From positions 816,118 to 880,117 of the forward strand of contig NZ_JADWYS010000001.1 of NCBI RefSeq assembly GCF_015831345.1: DNA of 64,000 bases, in the 5' to 3' direction. Shown here in pieces: positions 30,716-40,046 of the stretch. This DNA comes from Caenimonas aquaedulcis (GTDB taxonomy: Bacteria > Pseudomonadota > Gammaproteobacteria > Burkholderiales > Burkholderiaceae_C). The number at the start of each line of letters is the position of its first letter. Position 1 is the stretch's first letter. The position numbers and the translations under genes were made by a program. Below the pieces are notes generated by a model, which saw nothing but the letters and a program-made list of their open reading frames with translations, was not told the DNA's origin and searched no databases.

Positions 30716-31491
30716 GTCGTCTCTTTCGAATGGATGCCGTGCCCGCTGTTGACCATGGGCACGGGCGCGGTGGAAATGGCGGGCGCCGTCTTCCAGGCGC
30801 GCCCGATGAGCTTGATGCCCCGCACGCGCTTGACCGCGACGAGGAAATAGACGGCGCCGAAGATCGGCCACCAGCGGTCGCCCGCGAGATCCATCCAGTC
30901 CCAGCGTTCGAGCCACTTCTCGCTTTTGAACGCCGGCCGGTAGCAGCCGAAGTTGCTGGACTCGACCTCGAAGCTCAGCAGGCGCAGCCAGTCGCGCAGG
31001 CGCCAGTAGCCGATGAATTCCCCCGCGTCCGGCAGGAAGAGCTCGCCGAAGCCCAGCCGCTGGTACAGGTGCGCGCGGCGCTGGCGCAGGCCCCAGAGGC
31101 TCGCGGGGTTGAGGCAGCAGATCACCACGCGGCCCTCCGGCACCAGCACCCGCTCGACCTCGCGCAGCGTGGCGTGGGGGTCGGCGTTGAGCTCCAGCGA
31201 ATGGGGCAGCACGACAAGGTCCAGGCTGTTCTCCTCGAAGGGCAGCGCGGCGAAGTCGGTCACGAGCGCGGCGCGGGTCCGGGCGCCGGCATCGTGCCCG
31301 TCCACGGCCAGCCATTTGTGCGGCATCCGGTTGGCGGCGAGCGTGTCGAGCATCGGCAGGCCCAGCTGGACCGCATGGAACCCGAAGACGTCCGAGACCG
31401 CACGGTCGAACTCGGCCCGCTCCCAGGCCAGCAGGTAGCGGCCCGGCGGGGTTTCGAACCACTGCTGCATTCCTATAATCGGGTCGCTCAT
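30712..31491 (-). CDS. SAM-dependent methyltransferase (class I)
   Basis: The 259-residue protein resembles the methyltransferases commonly found between gloB and rnhA in proteobacteria (YafS-like). It lacks the clearest glycine-rich motif I but has the later motifs: [18 protein letters not shown] (acidic and post-II region), the [12 protein letters not shown] segment and [11 protein letters not shown]. The C-terminal half has aromatic and hydrophobic residues. The substrate is unknown. The gene is divergent from gloB, sharing a CATG (31489-31492) if ATG 31491 is the start; ATG 31470 ([10 protein letters not shown], preceded by AGGA) is a credible alternative that would free space for promoters. 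Confidence 0.85.
   Translation of the reverse strand: MSDPIIGMQQWFETPPGRYLLAWERAEFDRAVSDVFGFHAVQLGLPMLDTLAANRMPHKWLAVDGHDAGARTRAALVTDFAALPFEENSLDLVVLPHSLELNADPHATLREVERVLVPEGRVVICCLNPASLWGLRQRRAHLYQRLGFGELFLPDAGEFIGYWRLRDWLRLLSFEVESSNFGCYRPAFKSEKWLERWDWMDLAGDRWWPIFGAVYFLVAVKRVRGIKLIGRAWKTAPAISTAPVPMVNSGHGIHSKETT
31474..31479 (+). promoter_or_regulatory. Candidate -10 box of gloB
   Basis: A perfect TATAAT lies 10 nt upstream of the gloB ATG. If used, the mRNA would start near or within a few bases of the ATG and be nearly leaderless. A weak -35 (TTTCGA at 31452) is possible. This overlaps the N-terminal codons of the divergent methyltransferase gene if that starts at 31491. Confidence 0.4.
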
Positions 31492-32263
31492 GAAGTTAAT
31501 ACCGCTACCGGCCTTCCAAGACAATTACCTGTGGGTGCTGCACGATGGGCACGATGCCCTCGTGGTGGATCCGGGCGACGCCGCGCCCGTGCTCGCTTAC
31601 CTGCAACAGGCTGGCCTGCGGTTGCAGGCGATTCTAGTCACGCACCACCACCCCGACCATATCGGCGGGGTCGATGCCGTGCGCGACGCCACCGGCGCGA
31701 AGGTCTACGGCCCTGCGCGCGAGACCATTCCCGAGCCCCTGCAGCGCCTGACGGAAGGCGACGCGATCGAGGTGCTGGGGCTGAAGTTCTCCATCATCGA
31801 CGTGCCGGGCCACACCTCCGGGCACATCGCGTACTACTGCAGGGAAATGGACGGCAAGCCGCTGCTCTTTTGCGGCGACACGCTCTTCTCCGGCGGCTGC
31901 GGGCGCCTGTTCGAAGGCACGCCCGCGCAGATGCTCGATTCGCTGGACAAGCTCGCCGCCCTCCCCGGGGAAACCCGGGTGTGCTGCACACACGAATACA
32001 CATTGAGCAACCTGAAATTTGCACGCGCGGTGGAACCCGGCAACGCCGAGCTGATCCATTACATCGAGCGCTGCGAGAAGCTGCGCGAACAAGGGCTGCC
32101 GACGCTCCCGTCGTCGGTCGCCCTGGAAAAACAGGTCAATCCCTTCCTGCGCACACGCCTTCCCGGCGTCGCCCAGGCCGCGCGCGCACACGATGCCGCC
32201 ACCCCCTCGGATGACGTCGCGGTCTTCGCGGCCATCCGGCAATGGAAGAACGAGTTCAGATGA
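31490..32263 (+). CDS. gloB: Hydroxyacylglutathione hydrolase (glyoxalase II)
   Basis: This 257-residue metallo-beta-lactamase-fold enzyme hydrolyses S-D-lactoylglutathione, the second step of methylglyoxal detoxification. The binuclear metal motif [10 protein letters not shown] (near residues 51-60) is intact, with further His/Asp ligands in [15 protein letters not shown] and [10 protein letters not shown]. The C-terminal domain has the basic substrate-binding residues near NPFLR. The gene order with a methyltransferase, rnhA and mltD is the one seen in enterobacteria as well. Its stop overlaps the mltD start (ATGA at 32260-32263). Confidence 0.96.
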   Translation: MKLIPLPAFQDNYLWVLHDGHDALVVDPGDAAPVLAYLQQAGLRLQAILVTHHHPDHIGGVDAVRDATGAKVYGPARETIPEPLQRLTEGDAIEVLGLKFSIIDVPGHTSGHIAYYCREMDGKPLLFCGDTLFSGGCGRLFEGTPAQMLDSLDKLAALPGETRVCCTHEYTLSNLKFARAVEPGNAELIHYIERCEKLREQGLPTLPSSVALEKQVNPFLRTRLPGVAQAARAHDAATPSDDVAVFAAIRQWKNEFR

Positions 32264-33798
32264 AGGTGTTTCACGTCGCAGCGCTCGCGAGCCTGCTCTG
32301 GCTCGCCGGCTGCGCCACCCCCGTGGCAACCGACAAGCCCGCCCCTCCCGCCGCCGCCGCGGCGCCCTCCACCCCCGCTTCCGCCGCCGTCGCGAACGCA
32401 CCCGCCCCGGCTTTCATTCCCGGCGGGCCGCTTCAGCCCATCACCCCCGCCGACGCGGCTTCGCGCGGCGTCGCGCAACTGCAGCCGCCGGCGGACTTGT
32501 GGGAACGCATCCGCCGCGGCTTCGCCATGCCCAACCTCGAGAGCGACCTCGTGCGCCAGCAGGAGCAGTTCTATTCCACCCGGCCGGAGTACATGCAGCG
32601 CATGACCGAGCGCTCGAAGAAATACCTCTTCCACATCGTCGAGGAACTCGAGCGCCGCAACATGCCCACCGAGCTCGCGCTGCTGCCCTTCATCGAGAGC
32701 GCGTTCAACCCGCAGGCCGTGTCCAGCGCGCGCGCCGCCGGCATGTGGCAGTTCATGCCCGCGACCGGGCAATACTTCGAGCTCAAGCAGAACGTGTTCC
32801 GCGACGACCGGCGCGACGTGCTCGCATCGACGCGCGCCGCGCTCGACTACCTGCAGAAGCTCTACGGCATGTTCGGCGACTGGCACCTCGCCCTGGCCGC
32901 GTACAACTGGGGCGAAGGCAGCGTGGGCCGCGCGGTGCAGCGCAACCAGCGCGCCGGCCTCCCGGCCGCCTACGTCGACCTGAACATGCCCGGCGAAACG
33001 CGGATGTACGTGCCCAAGCTGCAGGCGGTGAAGAACATCGTCGCGAACCCGGACGGCTTTCGCACCGAACTTCCGCTGATCGAGAACCACCCGTACTTCC
33101 AGAGCGTCACCGTTCCGCGCGACATCGACGTGCAGCTTGCCGCGCGGCTGGCCGACGTGTCGATCGAGGACTTCAAGGCGCTCAACCCCTCCATGAACCG
33201 CCCCGTGATCCTCGCGGCGGGCACGCCGCAGATCCTGCTGCCCTGGGACAACGCCAAGGTCTTCGAACGCAACTTCGATGCGTACTCCGCGGGCCAGTAC
33301 GCCAGTTGGACGGCATGGAGCGCGCCGTCCACGATGTCCGTCGCCGAAGCCGCGAAACGCACCGGCATGAGCGAAGCCGACCTGCGCAGCGTGAACACGA
33401 TTCCCCCTCGCATGCTCATCAAGGCGGGGTCCGTGCTGATCGTTCCGCGCTCGGCGAAGATGCAGAACGACGTGGCGAGCCATGTCGCGGACAACGGCCA
33501 GCTCAACCTCGCGCCCGAATCCGTCACGCGCAAATCCACGGTGAAAGCCGGCAAGCGCGACACCGTTGCGAGCATCGCGCGGCGCTATCGCCTGAGTCCC
33601 GCCCAGGTGGCCGAATGGAACGGCGTGAGCGCGTCGGCTGCTTTCCACGCGGGCCAGCAGGTCGTGGTGTACCTCCCGGTACGCGCAAGCGCGCGGCACA
33701 CGCCGCGTGCGGGCGCCAAGGCGGCAGGGCATGGCGGCTACAAGGCGAGCAAGGCGTCCCCCGGCCGCCGCACGGCCAAGCCCGCGCACAAACGCTGA
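32260..33798 (+). CDS. mltD: Membrane-bound lytic murein transglycosylase D
   Basis: The 512-residue lipoprotein cleaves peptidoglycan glycan strands to form 1,6-anhydromuramyl ends. It has a lipoprotein signal with the lipobox LAGC (Cys about residue 17), a Pro/Ala linker, and the SLT catalytic domain with the catalytic Glu in PFIESAFNP and the AGMWQFMPATG motif. Two LysM-type peptidoglycan-binding modules follow (about residues 355-395 and 425-470). The C terminus is a basic Lys/Ala/His-rich tail. ATG 32260 is chosen over an upstream in-frame ATG because it places the signal peptide at the N terminus and overlaps the gloB stop. Confidence 0.95.
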   Translation: MKVFHVAALASLLWLAGCATPVATDKPAPPAAAAAPSTPASAAVANAPAPAFIPGGPLQPITPADAASRGVAQLQPPADLWERIRRGFAMPNLESDLVRQQEQFYSTRPEYMQRMTERSKKYLFHIVEELERRNMPTELALLPFIESAFNPQAVSSARAAGMWQFMPATGQYFELKQNVFRDDRRDVLASTRAALDYLQKLYGMFGDWHLALAAYNWGEGSVGRAVQRNQRAGLPAAYVDLNMPGETRMYVPKLQAVKNIVANPDGFRTELPLIENHPYFQSVTVPRDIDVQLAARLADVSIEDFKALNPSMNRPVILAAGTPQILLPWDNAKVFERNFDAYSAGQYASWTAWSAPSTMSVAEAAKRTGMSEADLRSVNTIPPRMLIKAGSVLIVPRSAKMQNDVASHVADNGQLNLAPESVTRKSTVKAGKRDTVASIARRYRLSPAQVAEWNGVSASAAFHAGQQVVVYLPVRASARHTPRAGAKAAGHGGYKASKASPGRRTAKPAHKR

Positions 33799-33932
33799 GG
33801 CCCCACCGCAGAGCTACATCCGGCCACAACTGCCGCGCAGGACTCCTCCGACGGGGATTGCCGCCCTGCGCCGATGTGCTCGACAGTCGTGCCGATCCAC
33901 ACTGGTTGCACTGCTCTAGAAAGGAGTCAACC

Positions 33933-34364
33933 ATGTTGAAAAAGACTTTGATGAGTGCCGTCCTGGCCGCCAGCGGCGTGGCCGCCTTGCTGCCGATGGC
34001 CGCGAGCGCGCAGCAATACATCGTGCGCGTGGCCCCGCCTCCGGCCATCGTCGAGACGGTGCCGGCGCCCCGCCCGGGCTACGTGTGGGCGGAGGGCCAC
34101 CACGAATGGCGCGGCAACCACTACGTGTGGGTGCAGGGCCACTGGCTGCGCGAGCGGCCGGGCTACGCCTGGAACAACCCGCACTGGGTCCAGCGCGGCA
34201 ATGGTGAATGGGTGCTGCTGGGCGGCAACTGGGACCGCCACGAGCGCCAGGCCTACCGCGACCGCGACCGTGACGGCGTGCCCAACCGCTGGGACCATGA
34301 CCGCGACGGCGACGGCGTGCCCAACCATCGCGACCGCTACCCCGGCGATCCGCGCCGCAGCTGA
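33933..34364 (+). CDS. Exported WXXGXW/YXWGXW-repeat protein with DxDxDG repeats
   Basis: The 143-residue protein starts with a Sec signal peptide (cut after about ASAQ, residue 26). It then has three W/Y-x-x-G-x-W type repeats: PGYVWAEGHHEW, HYVWVQGHWLRERPGY and EWVLLGGNWDR, as in the BcpO-related family. The last 35 residues carry two DRDGDGVPN-like repeats that resemble thrombospondin type-3 or EF-like calcium loops. It is probably a periplasmic or surface protein. AAGGAG precedes ATG 33933 and a strong terminator follows at 34386-34412, so this is a monocistronic or last-in-operon gene. Confidence 0.82.
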   Translation: MLKKTLMSAVLAASGVAALLPMAASAQQYIVRVAPPPAIVETVPAPRPGYVWAEGHHEWRGNHYVWVQGHWLRERPGYAWNNPHWVQRGNGEWVLLGGNWDRHERQAYRDRDRDGVPNRWDHDRDGDGVPNHRDRYPGDPRRS

Positions 34365-34385
34365 TGCGCACGTGATCCGTGACTG

Positions 34386-34412
34386 AAGGCCCGGCCCCGC
34401 CGGGCCTTTTTT
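34386..34412 (+). terminator. Rho-independent terminator
   Basis: A perfect 10-bp stem (34386-34395 with 34399-34408) with loop CCC is followed by a run of six T (34407-34412). It lies 21 bp after the WXXGXW gene stop. This is the clearest intrinsic terminator in the window. Confidence 0.93.
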
Positions 34413-34526
34413 CATGCGGGCGTGAATCGATCACGCACGGTCCCTCTTTGCCGCGTGTAGGGCGCGGCCTACGCGCCGGCAGCAGCTCAGCGCTTATGCT
34501 CATTGCCCAGTCACCGGAGCCTGCGC

Positions 34527-36200
34527 ATGAACGCGAACGACAAGAACAACCCTTCACCCTCTCCCGAATCCGCCGGCCCGTCCCGCCGCCGCTTCGTCGC
34601 TGCGACCGCCGCGATGGCGCTCGGCTCGGGCCTCGGCCTGTCCGCTTGCGGCGGGGGACACGACGAGGACAAGCAGCTCTTCGGCTACGGTGTCGCCAGC
34701 GGCGACCCCCTGTCCGACCGCGTGATCATCTGGACGCGCGCCAACAACACCGGCGGCGCGGTGCCCGTGGAGTGGCAGGTGGCCACGGACGCCGCATTCG
34801 CGAACGTCCTGAAATCCGGCACGGCCACGGCGGACGTGAGCCGCGACTACACCGTGAAGGTGGACGTGACGGGCCTGCAGCCCGCGACGACCTACTTCTA
34901 CCGCTTCAAGGCGGGCGGCAACTTCTCGCCGACGGGCCGCACCAAGACCCTGCCCGTCGGGAACCCGCAGCAGGTGAAGATCGGCGTGTTCTCGTGTGCC
35001 GCGTATTCGCTCGGCCAGTTCCACGCGTATGCGCATGCGGTGAACCGCGGCGACCTGGACGTCGCGCTGATGCTCGGCGACTACATCTATGAAACCGGCC
35101 TCACGAACGTCGAGCAGGCGGCGGCCTTCGCGCTCGGCCGCGAAGCCGACCCGCAGGGCGAGTTGCACACGCTCTTCGAATACCGCCAGCGCTACGCGCG
35201 CTACCACACCGACGCCGACCTGCGCGCGCTGCGCGCGAGCATGCCGATCATCGCGGTGTGGGACGACCACGAGATCGTCAACGACACCTGGCGCGACGGC
35301 GCGGGCGGGCACGACCCGGCCACCGAAGGCAGCTTCGCCGAGCGGCGTGGTTCCGCCGCGCAGGCCTGGCACGAGTGGCTGCCGACGCGCGACGACCCGG
35401 ACCCGCTGAAGATCTACCGCTCCTTCGACTTCGGCAACCTGCTGTCGTTGCACATGCTGGACACGCGCGTGGTGGGCCGCGATGCGCCGCTCAATCGCGA
35501 CACCTTCCTCACCACGGCGGACGCACCCGGCCGCCAGTTGCTCGGCCCGGTGCAGGCCGCCTGGCTGGACGCGCAGATGCAGGCGTCCACGGCGACCTAC
35601 CAGGTGCTGGGCAACCAGGTGCTGATGGGCCGCATGCGCATCCCGCTGTCCGTGTACGACAACTTCACCGAGGACAGCATCAACGAATTCCTGGTCGCGC
35701 TGGACACGCCCGCGGCGTCGCGCACGCCCACGCAGGCGGCGCTCGTCGCGCAACCGCGCATCGGCTACGAACTCACCAACTGGGACGGTTTCGGCGCGGC
35801 GCGCGAAGCGCTCTTCGCGAGCGCGCGCGCCAAGGACAAGAACCTCGTCGTCGTCTCGGGCGACAGTCACAACGCGTGGGCGAGCAACCTGAAGGATGCG
35901 TCCGGCGCCAGCATCGGCGTGGAGTTCGGCACGCCCTCGGTCACATCCACCGGCCTGGAGATCACGCACACCAACGTCGGCCGGCAGTTCCTCGCCGATT
36001 CGTTCGTGCGCATGATCCCCGACCTGAAGTTCGCGGAGACGAGCCATCGCGGCTACCACGTCCTCACGCTGACGCCGGCATCGGCGACCGGTGAGTGGGT
36101 CTTCGTGAGCTCCGTGTTCGACAACTCGTTCACGGCGTTCTCGGGGCCGGTGCTGCGCATGCTGCCGGGTGCGGCGAACCGCGTGCTCGTGCCCGCGTAA
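34527..36200 (+). CDS. phoD: Tat-exported PhoD-family alkaline phosphatase/phosphodiesterase
   Basis: This 557-residue protein has a twin-arginine signal (PSRRRFVAATAAM, residues about 19-31) and a Cys shortly after it (SACGGG), so it may be exported folded and possibly lipidated. The N-terminal fibronectin-like PhoD_N domain (about 52-145) is followed by the metallophosphatase domain with metal-ligand motifs LGDYIYE, WDDHEIVND and SGDSHNAW. PhoD enzymes use Ca2+ and Fe3+ and release phosphate from mono- and diesters. No Pho box was recognised in the 160 bp upstream, though that search was by eye. It stands alone, convergent with the ABC transporter genes. Confidence 0.9.
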   Translation: MNANDKNNPSPSPESAGPSRRRFVAATAAMALGSGLGLSACGGGHDEDKQLFGYGVASGDPLSDRVIIWTRANNTGGAVPVEWQVATDAAFANVLKSGTATADVSRDYTVKVDVTGLQPATTYFYRFKAGGNFSPTGRTKTLPVGNPQQVKIGVFSCAAYSLGQFHAYAHAVNRGDLDVALMLGDYIYETGLTNVEQAAAFALGREADPQGELHTLFEYRQRYARYHTDADLRALRASMPIIAVWDDHEIVNDTWRDGAGGHDPATEGSFAERRGSAAQAWHEWLPTRDDPDPLKIYRSFDFGNLLSLHMLDTRVVGRDAPLNRDTFLTTADAPGRQLLGPVQAAWLDAQMQASTATYQVLGNQVLMGRMRIPLSVYDNFTEDSINEFLVALDTPAASRTPTQAALVAQPRIGYELTNWDGFGAAREALFASARAKDKNLVVVSGDSHNAWASNLKDASGASIGVEFGTPSVTSTGLEITHTNVGRQFLADSFVRMIPDLKFAETSHRGYHVLTLTPASATGEWVFVSSVFDNSFTAFSGPVLRMLPGAANRVLVPA

Positions 36201-36206
36201 CGCGCG

Positions 36207-37052
36207 TCAGAGCTTCTCGGTCTCCCCGGTCCGCGGCTGCCACTTCATCAGCCGCTTCTCGATGCGCCCGACGAAGCCATCGAGGACCAGTGCGCACGCG
36301 GTCAGCACCACGATGCCCGCGAATACCGTGTTCACGTCGAAGGTGCCCTCCGCCTGCAGGATCAGGTAGCCCACGCCGCGCGCGGAGCCGAGGTACTCGC
36401 CCACCACAGCGCCGACGAATGCGAGGCCCACCGAGGTGTGCAGGCTGGAGAACACCCAGCTCGTCGCGCTCGGCAGGTACACCGTGCGCAGCAGCTGCTT
36501 CTGGTTGGCGCCCAGCATGCGCGCGTTCGCGAGCACGACGGGGCTCACCTCCTTCACGCCCTGGTAGACATTGAAGAAGACGATGAAGAACACGAGCGTG
36601 ACCGCCAGCGCGACCTTGCTCCAGATGCCCAACCCGAACCACATCGCGAAAATCGGCGCGAGGATCACGCGCGGCATGGAGTTCGCCGCCTTGATGTAGG
36701 GGTCGAGGATGGCACTGGCCGTCGGCGCTAGCGCGAGCCAGAGTCCGAAGACCAGACCGAGCACGGTGCCGATCGCGAACGCGAGCACGGTCTCGAGCAG
36801 CGTCACGCCCAGGTGCAGGTAGATGTCCGCGCGGCCGGGCAGGCCATCGGGGAAGAACCGGTTCTCCCCGACGGTGACCGGCATGAACCACGACCAGATG
36901 CGGCCCGCCACCTTGACGGGCTCGCCGATGAAGAACGCGGTCTGTTCGTTGCCCGAGGCGAGCTGCCAGACCGCGAGCATGACGATCAGCACGCCGACCT
37001 GCCACGCGCGCAGGTTCCTGCCGGACGGTTTCAGCGACGCGAGAAAGCTCAT
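36207..37052 (-). CDS. ABC transporter permease (nitrate/sulfonate/taurine type)
   Basis: The 281-residue permease has about six or seven membrane helices and a binding-protein-dependent transport EAA-type loop (ANARMLGANQKQLLRTVYLPSA near residue 180). The pattern is that of the SsuC/TauC family importers. Its ATG overlaps the stop of the ATPase gene by 4 nt (ATGA at 37049-37052), so it is translated with it. Together with the ATPase and binding protein it forms a complete importer. The substrate, possibly a sulfonate, nitrate-like ion, pyrimidine precursor or aromatic acid, is not fixed by sequence. Confidence 0.93.
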   Translation of the reverse strand: MSFLASLKPSGRNLRAWQVGVLIVMLAVWQLASGNEQTAFFIGEPVKVAGRIWSWFMPVTVGENRFFPDGLPGRADIYLHLGVTLLETVLAFAIGTVLGLVFGLWLALAPTASAILDPYIKAANSMPRVILAPIFAMWFGLGIWSKVALAVTLVFFIVFFNVYQGVKEVSPVVLANARMLGANQKQLLRTVYLPSATSWVFSSLHTSVGLAFVGAVVGEYLGSARGVGYLILQAEGTFDVNTVFAGIVVLTACALVLDGFVGRIEKRLMKWQPRTGETEKL

Positions 37053-37864
37053 GCCGCCTTCCTCAACTGCTGCGCGTAGCCCTTGAGCACCTCGTCGCGC
37101 AGCACGTTCCAGATCTGCGAGTGCAGTTCGACGAAGCGCGGGAGGTTGCGCACTTCCGCCACGTCGCGCGGCCGCGGCAGGTCGATCTCGAACTCGCCGA
37201 TGGGGTGCGTCGCGGGCCCGGCCGACAGCACGACCACGCGGTCGCTCATCGCGATCGCCTCGTCGAGGTCGTGCGTGATGAAGAGCACCGCCTTTTTCTT
37301 CGCGGCCCACAGCGCGAGCACTTCGTTTTCCATGAGCTGGCGCGTCTGCACGTCGAGCGCGCTGAAAGGCTCGTCCATCAAGATGATGTCCGGGTCCAGC
37401 GCGAGCGTCTGCGCGAGCGCCGTGCGCTTGCGCATGCCGCCGGACAGCTGGTGCGGGTAACGGTCCCCGAACTCGCCCAGGCCCACGCGCTCCAGCCAGG
37501 CCTGCGCCTGCGCGCGCGCCTGGTCGTCGGGCACGCCGCGGTACTGCAGGCCCACCATCACGTTGGCGATGCAGCTGCGCCAGGGCATGAGCGCCTCGGC
37601 CTGGAACATGTAGCCCGCGCGCGCATTGATGCCGCGCAGCGGCTCGCCGAACACGCGCACGTCGCCCGAGGATGCGTCGAGCAGGCCGGCGCCGATGTTC
37701 AGCAGGGTGGATTTGCCGCAGCCCGTGGGCCCGACAACGGAGACGAATTCGCCGGCGCGGATGCGCAGCGTGGTGTCGGAGACCGCGGTGTACCCGCCGC
37801 CCTCCCCATCGGGCGCGCGGAAGGTGACGGTGATGCGATCGAATTCGAGCGCGTAGGCAGACAT
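37049..37864 (-). CDS. ABC transporter ATP-binding protein
   Basis: This 271-residue ATPase drives the neighbouring importer. It contains Walker A GPTGCGKST (near residue 46), the Q loop, the signature LSGGMRKRTALAQ (near 141) and Walker B DIILMDEPF followed by the D loop SALDVQ and a switch His in FITHDLDEA. The family is SsuB/TauB. The signature has Met in the place often held by Gln (SGGM rather than SGGQ), which is common in this subfamily. It lies 17 bp behind the binding-protein gene and overlaps the permease gene. Confidence 0.95.
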   Translation of the reverse strand: MSAYALEFDRITVTFRAPDGEGGGYTAVSDTTLRIRAGEFVSVVGPTGCGKSTLLNIGAGLLDASSGDVRVFGEPLRGINARAGYMFQAEALMPWRSCIANVMVGLQYRGVPDDQARAQAQAWLERVGLGEFGDRYPHQLSGGMRKRTALAQTLALDPDIILMDEPFSALDVQTRQLMENEVLALWAAKKKAVLFITHDLDEAIAMSDRVVVLSAGPATHPIGEFEIDLPRPRDVAEVRNLPRFVELHSQIWNVLRDEVLKGYAQQLRKAA

Positions 37865-37881
37865 CGCGTGGGCCCGTCGAC

Positions 37882-38928
37882 CTACGCCTTGAACTTGTCC
37901 TTGGCGCGGCGCGCGAACTCGTTGGTGTAGGTCTTGCCCAGCTCGATCTTCTCGGCCTTGATGCTCGGATCGAAACTCGCCAGTGCGCGCAGCGCGGTGC
38001 GCGTGCCTTCTTCGGGGATCATGCCGTCCACCGCGATCGCCTCACGCACCTTCGCAAACGATGCAAGGTACAGCGCGCGGTCGCCGAGCAGGTAGCTCTC
38101 GGGCACGGTCTTGATGATGTCGCTCGGGCCCGCCGTCTGCAGCCACTTGAGGCCATGCACGATCGCATTCGCGAGCGCCTGGCAGGTGTTCGGATTGGCC
38201 TTGACGAAGTCGGAGTGCAGGTAGAAGCACGCGGCCGGCATCGGGCCGCCGAAGACTTCCTGCGTGCCCTTGAGCGTGCGGGTGTCGCTGATGATCTTCA
38301 CGTCGCCCTTCTGTTCGAGCATGGTCATCACCGGGTCGATGTTGCTCATCGCGTCGATCTGGCCCGAGCGCAGCGCGGAGAGCGCACCGGCGGACGTGCC
38401 CACACCCACGTAACTCACGTCGGTGGCCTTGATCCCGGCGCGCGAGAGCAGCAGGTTGGCCATCATGTTCGTGGAGGAGCCTGGCGCGGACACGCCGATC
38501 TTCTTGCCCTTCAGGTCGGCGAGCGTCTTGTAGTTCGGCATCGCCTTGGTGGAGACGCCCATCGCGATGGCAGGTGCCCGGCCCATTAGGACGATCGCCT
38601 GGATGAACTGGTTCTTGCTCTGCATGTTGATGGTGTGCTCGTATGCGCCGCTCACGACGTCGGCGGAGCCGCCCACCAGGGCCTGCAGCGCCTTCGCGCC
38701 ACCGGCGAAATCCGAGATCTCGACGTCGAGACCCTCGGCCTTGAAGTAACCCAGCTGCTCCGAGATGGTCAGCGGCAGGTAGTAGAACGACGCCTTGCCT
38801 CCGACAGCGATGGCGATCTTGCTTTTCTCGAGCTTGCCCTGCGCGCGCAGCATGGGCGCAGCGAGGGCGGCGGCGCCCAGGAGCGCGGCGGAAGTGAAGG
38901 TGCGGCGATGGATGTGCATGGATTTCAT
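37882..38928 (-). CDS. ABC transporter substrate-binding protein (NMT1/SsuA/TauA-like)
   Basis: The 348-residue periplasmic binding protein starts with a Tat-like export signal (MKSMHIHRRTFTSAALLG, cut near APMLRAQ). The mature part follows the NMT1/THI5-like pattern: a strand with YYLPLTISEQLGYFKAEGLDVEI, an aromatic/Ser-rich ligand pocket around SGAYEH and GSSTNMMAN, and the second lobe from about residue 115. ATG 38928 has AGAGG about 8 nt upstream; a second in-frame ATG at 38919 would also keep the signal. As the first gene of the three it probably follows the promoter in the 39.0 kb gap. The substrate is unknown. Confidence 0.9.
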   Translation of the reverse strand: MKSMHIHRRTFTSAALLGAAALAAPMLRAQGKLEKSKIAIAVGGKASFYYLPLTISEQLGYFKAEGLDVEISDFAGGAKALQALVGGSADVVSGAYEHTINMQSKNQFIQAIVLMGRAPAIAMGVSTKAMPNYKTLADLKGKKIGVSAPGSSTNMMANLLLSRAGIKATDVSYVGVGTSAGALSALRSGQIDAMSNIDPVMTMLEQKGDVKIISDTRTLKGTQEVFGGPMPAACFYLHSDFVKANPNTCQALANAIVHGLKWLQTAGPSDIIKTVPESYLLGDRALYLASFAKVREAIAVDGMIPEEGTRTALRALASFDPSIKAEKIELGKTYTNEFARRAKDKFKA

Positions 38929-39034
38929 GGGACAGAACCTCTTGGTGGGCTTGCGGGCAAGGTTAAGCACGATGCTGCGACGCCGCATCGGGAACATCCC
39001 GTGCGGGTTTTCACGTAACGCGGCGCGGCAGCGC

Positions 39035-39454
39035 TCAGCGCCAGCCGAGGAAGAGAATGCCCACGTTCACCAATAGCGCGAGCGCCCAGATGGCCGACCG
39101 CACCGTAGGCAGCCCGGCGACATACATCGCGATGTAGATGACCCGCAAGGTAACGAATAGCAACGCGAGGATGTCCAGCACGGCTTGTTGCGCCGCGAGC
39201 TGGTGCGCGATGATCACCGCGCCGATGAAAAACGGCAGCGCCTCGAAGCTGTTGGCCTGCGCGGCGTTGGCGCGGGCCTGCCAGTCGGTGAGCCGCGAGA
39301 GCCACGCACGCGGGTCGTGGTTGTCGAAGCCGCCCTCGCGGCGCGGCTTGCCGAAGCCCTTGGACTTCGCGATCCAGGCGCATGCATAGGGCAGCATCGC
39401 CGCGAAGAACACACACCAGTACGCCACCGTGAACTTCACGATCTGAGGGGTCAC
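39035..39454 (-). CDS. MAPEG family membrane protein
   Basis: The 139-residue protein has four membrane helices and the MAPEG signature RANAAQANSFEALPFF (near residue 60), the region that binds glutathione in eukaryotic relatives. Bacterial members are usually of unknown function; glutathione transferase or peroxidase activity is possible but not shown. The start is GTG 39454 with AGGAG upstream. It lies 4 bp after recR on the same strand, so it appears to be the last gene of the dnaX-ybaB-recR operon, an unrelated passenger common in Comamonadaceae-type genomes. Confidence 0.85.
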   Translation of the reverse strand: MTPQIVKFTVAYWCVFFAAMLPYACAWIAKSKGFGKPRREGGFDNHDPRAWLSRLTDWQARANAAQANSFEALPFFIGAVIIAHQLAAQQAVLDILALLFVTLRVIYIAMYVAGLPTVRSAIWALALLVNVGILFLGWR

Positions 39455-39458
39455 CGTC

Positions 39459-40046
39459 TTATCTCCTGTCCACGAGGGCGTGCGCGATGGTGCCCAGGTC
39501 CACGTATTCGAGTTCGCTGCCCGCGGGCACGCCGCGCGCGAGGCGCGTCACGGCGATGCCGCGCGCCTTCAGGGCTTCGCCGATGACGTGCGCGGTGGCC
39601 TCGCCCTCGGCGGTGAAATTGGTCGCGAGGATCACCTCCTGCACCGTGCCGTCCGTGGCGCGCGCAAAGAGCTTCTCCAGGCCGATGTCCTTGGGGCCGA
39701 TGCCGTCGAGCGGGCTCAGCTTGCCCATCAGCACGAAGTACAGCCCCTTGAAGGCGGCCGTGCGCTCCAGCGCAGCCTGGTCCGCCGGCGTCTCCACGAC
39801 GCACAGCTTGCTGCGATCGCGTTGCGGGTTGCGGCAGGTGTCGCAGAGCTCGTGCTCGGTGAAGGTGTGGCACATCGTGCAGTGACGCACGTTCGACGCC
39901 GCCTGGGCCAGCGCCTGCGACAGCAGCTGCGCGCCGGGACGGTCGTGCTGCAGCAGGTGGAAGGCCATCCGCTGCGCGGACTTCACGCCCACGCCCGGCA
40001 GGCGCCGCAGCGCCTCCACCAGCGCGTTGAGCGAGCCGTCCGCCAT
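39459..40046 (-). CDS. recR: Recombination protein RecR
   Basis: This 195-residue protein acts with RecF and RecO to load RecA at single-strand gaps. It has an N-terminal HhH motif ([16 protein letters not shown]), a C4 zinc finger with Cys56, Cys59, Cys68 and Cys71, and a Toprim domain ([12 protein letters not shown] and the following acidic strand). Length is typical. It overlaps the ybaB stop by 1 nt (TGATG), consistent with the conserved dnaX-ybaB-recR operon. Confidence 0.97.
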   Translation of the reverse strand: MADGSLNALVEALRRLPGVGVKSAQRMAFHLLQHDRPGAQLLSQALAQAASNVRHCTMCHTFTEHELCDTCRNPQRDRSKLCVVETPADQAALERTAAFKGLYFVLMGKLSPLDGIGPKDIGLEKLFARATDGTVQEVILATNFTAEGEATAHVIGEALKARGIAVTRLARGVPAGSELEYVDLGTIAHALVDRR

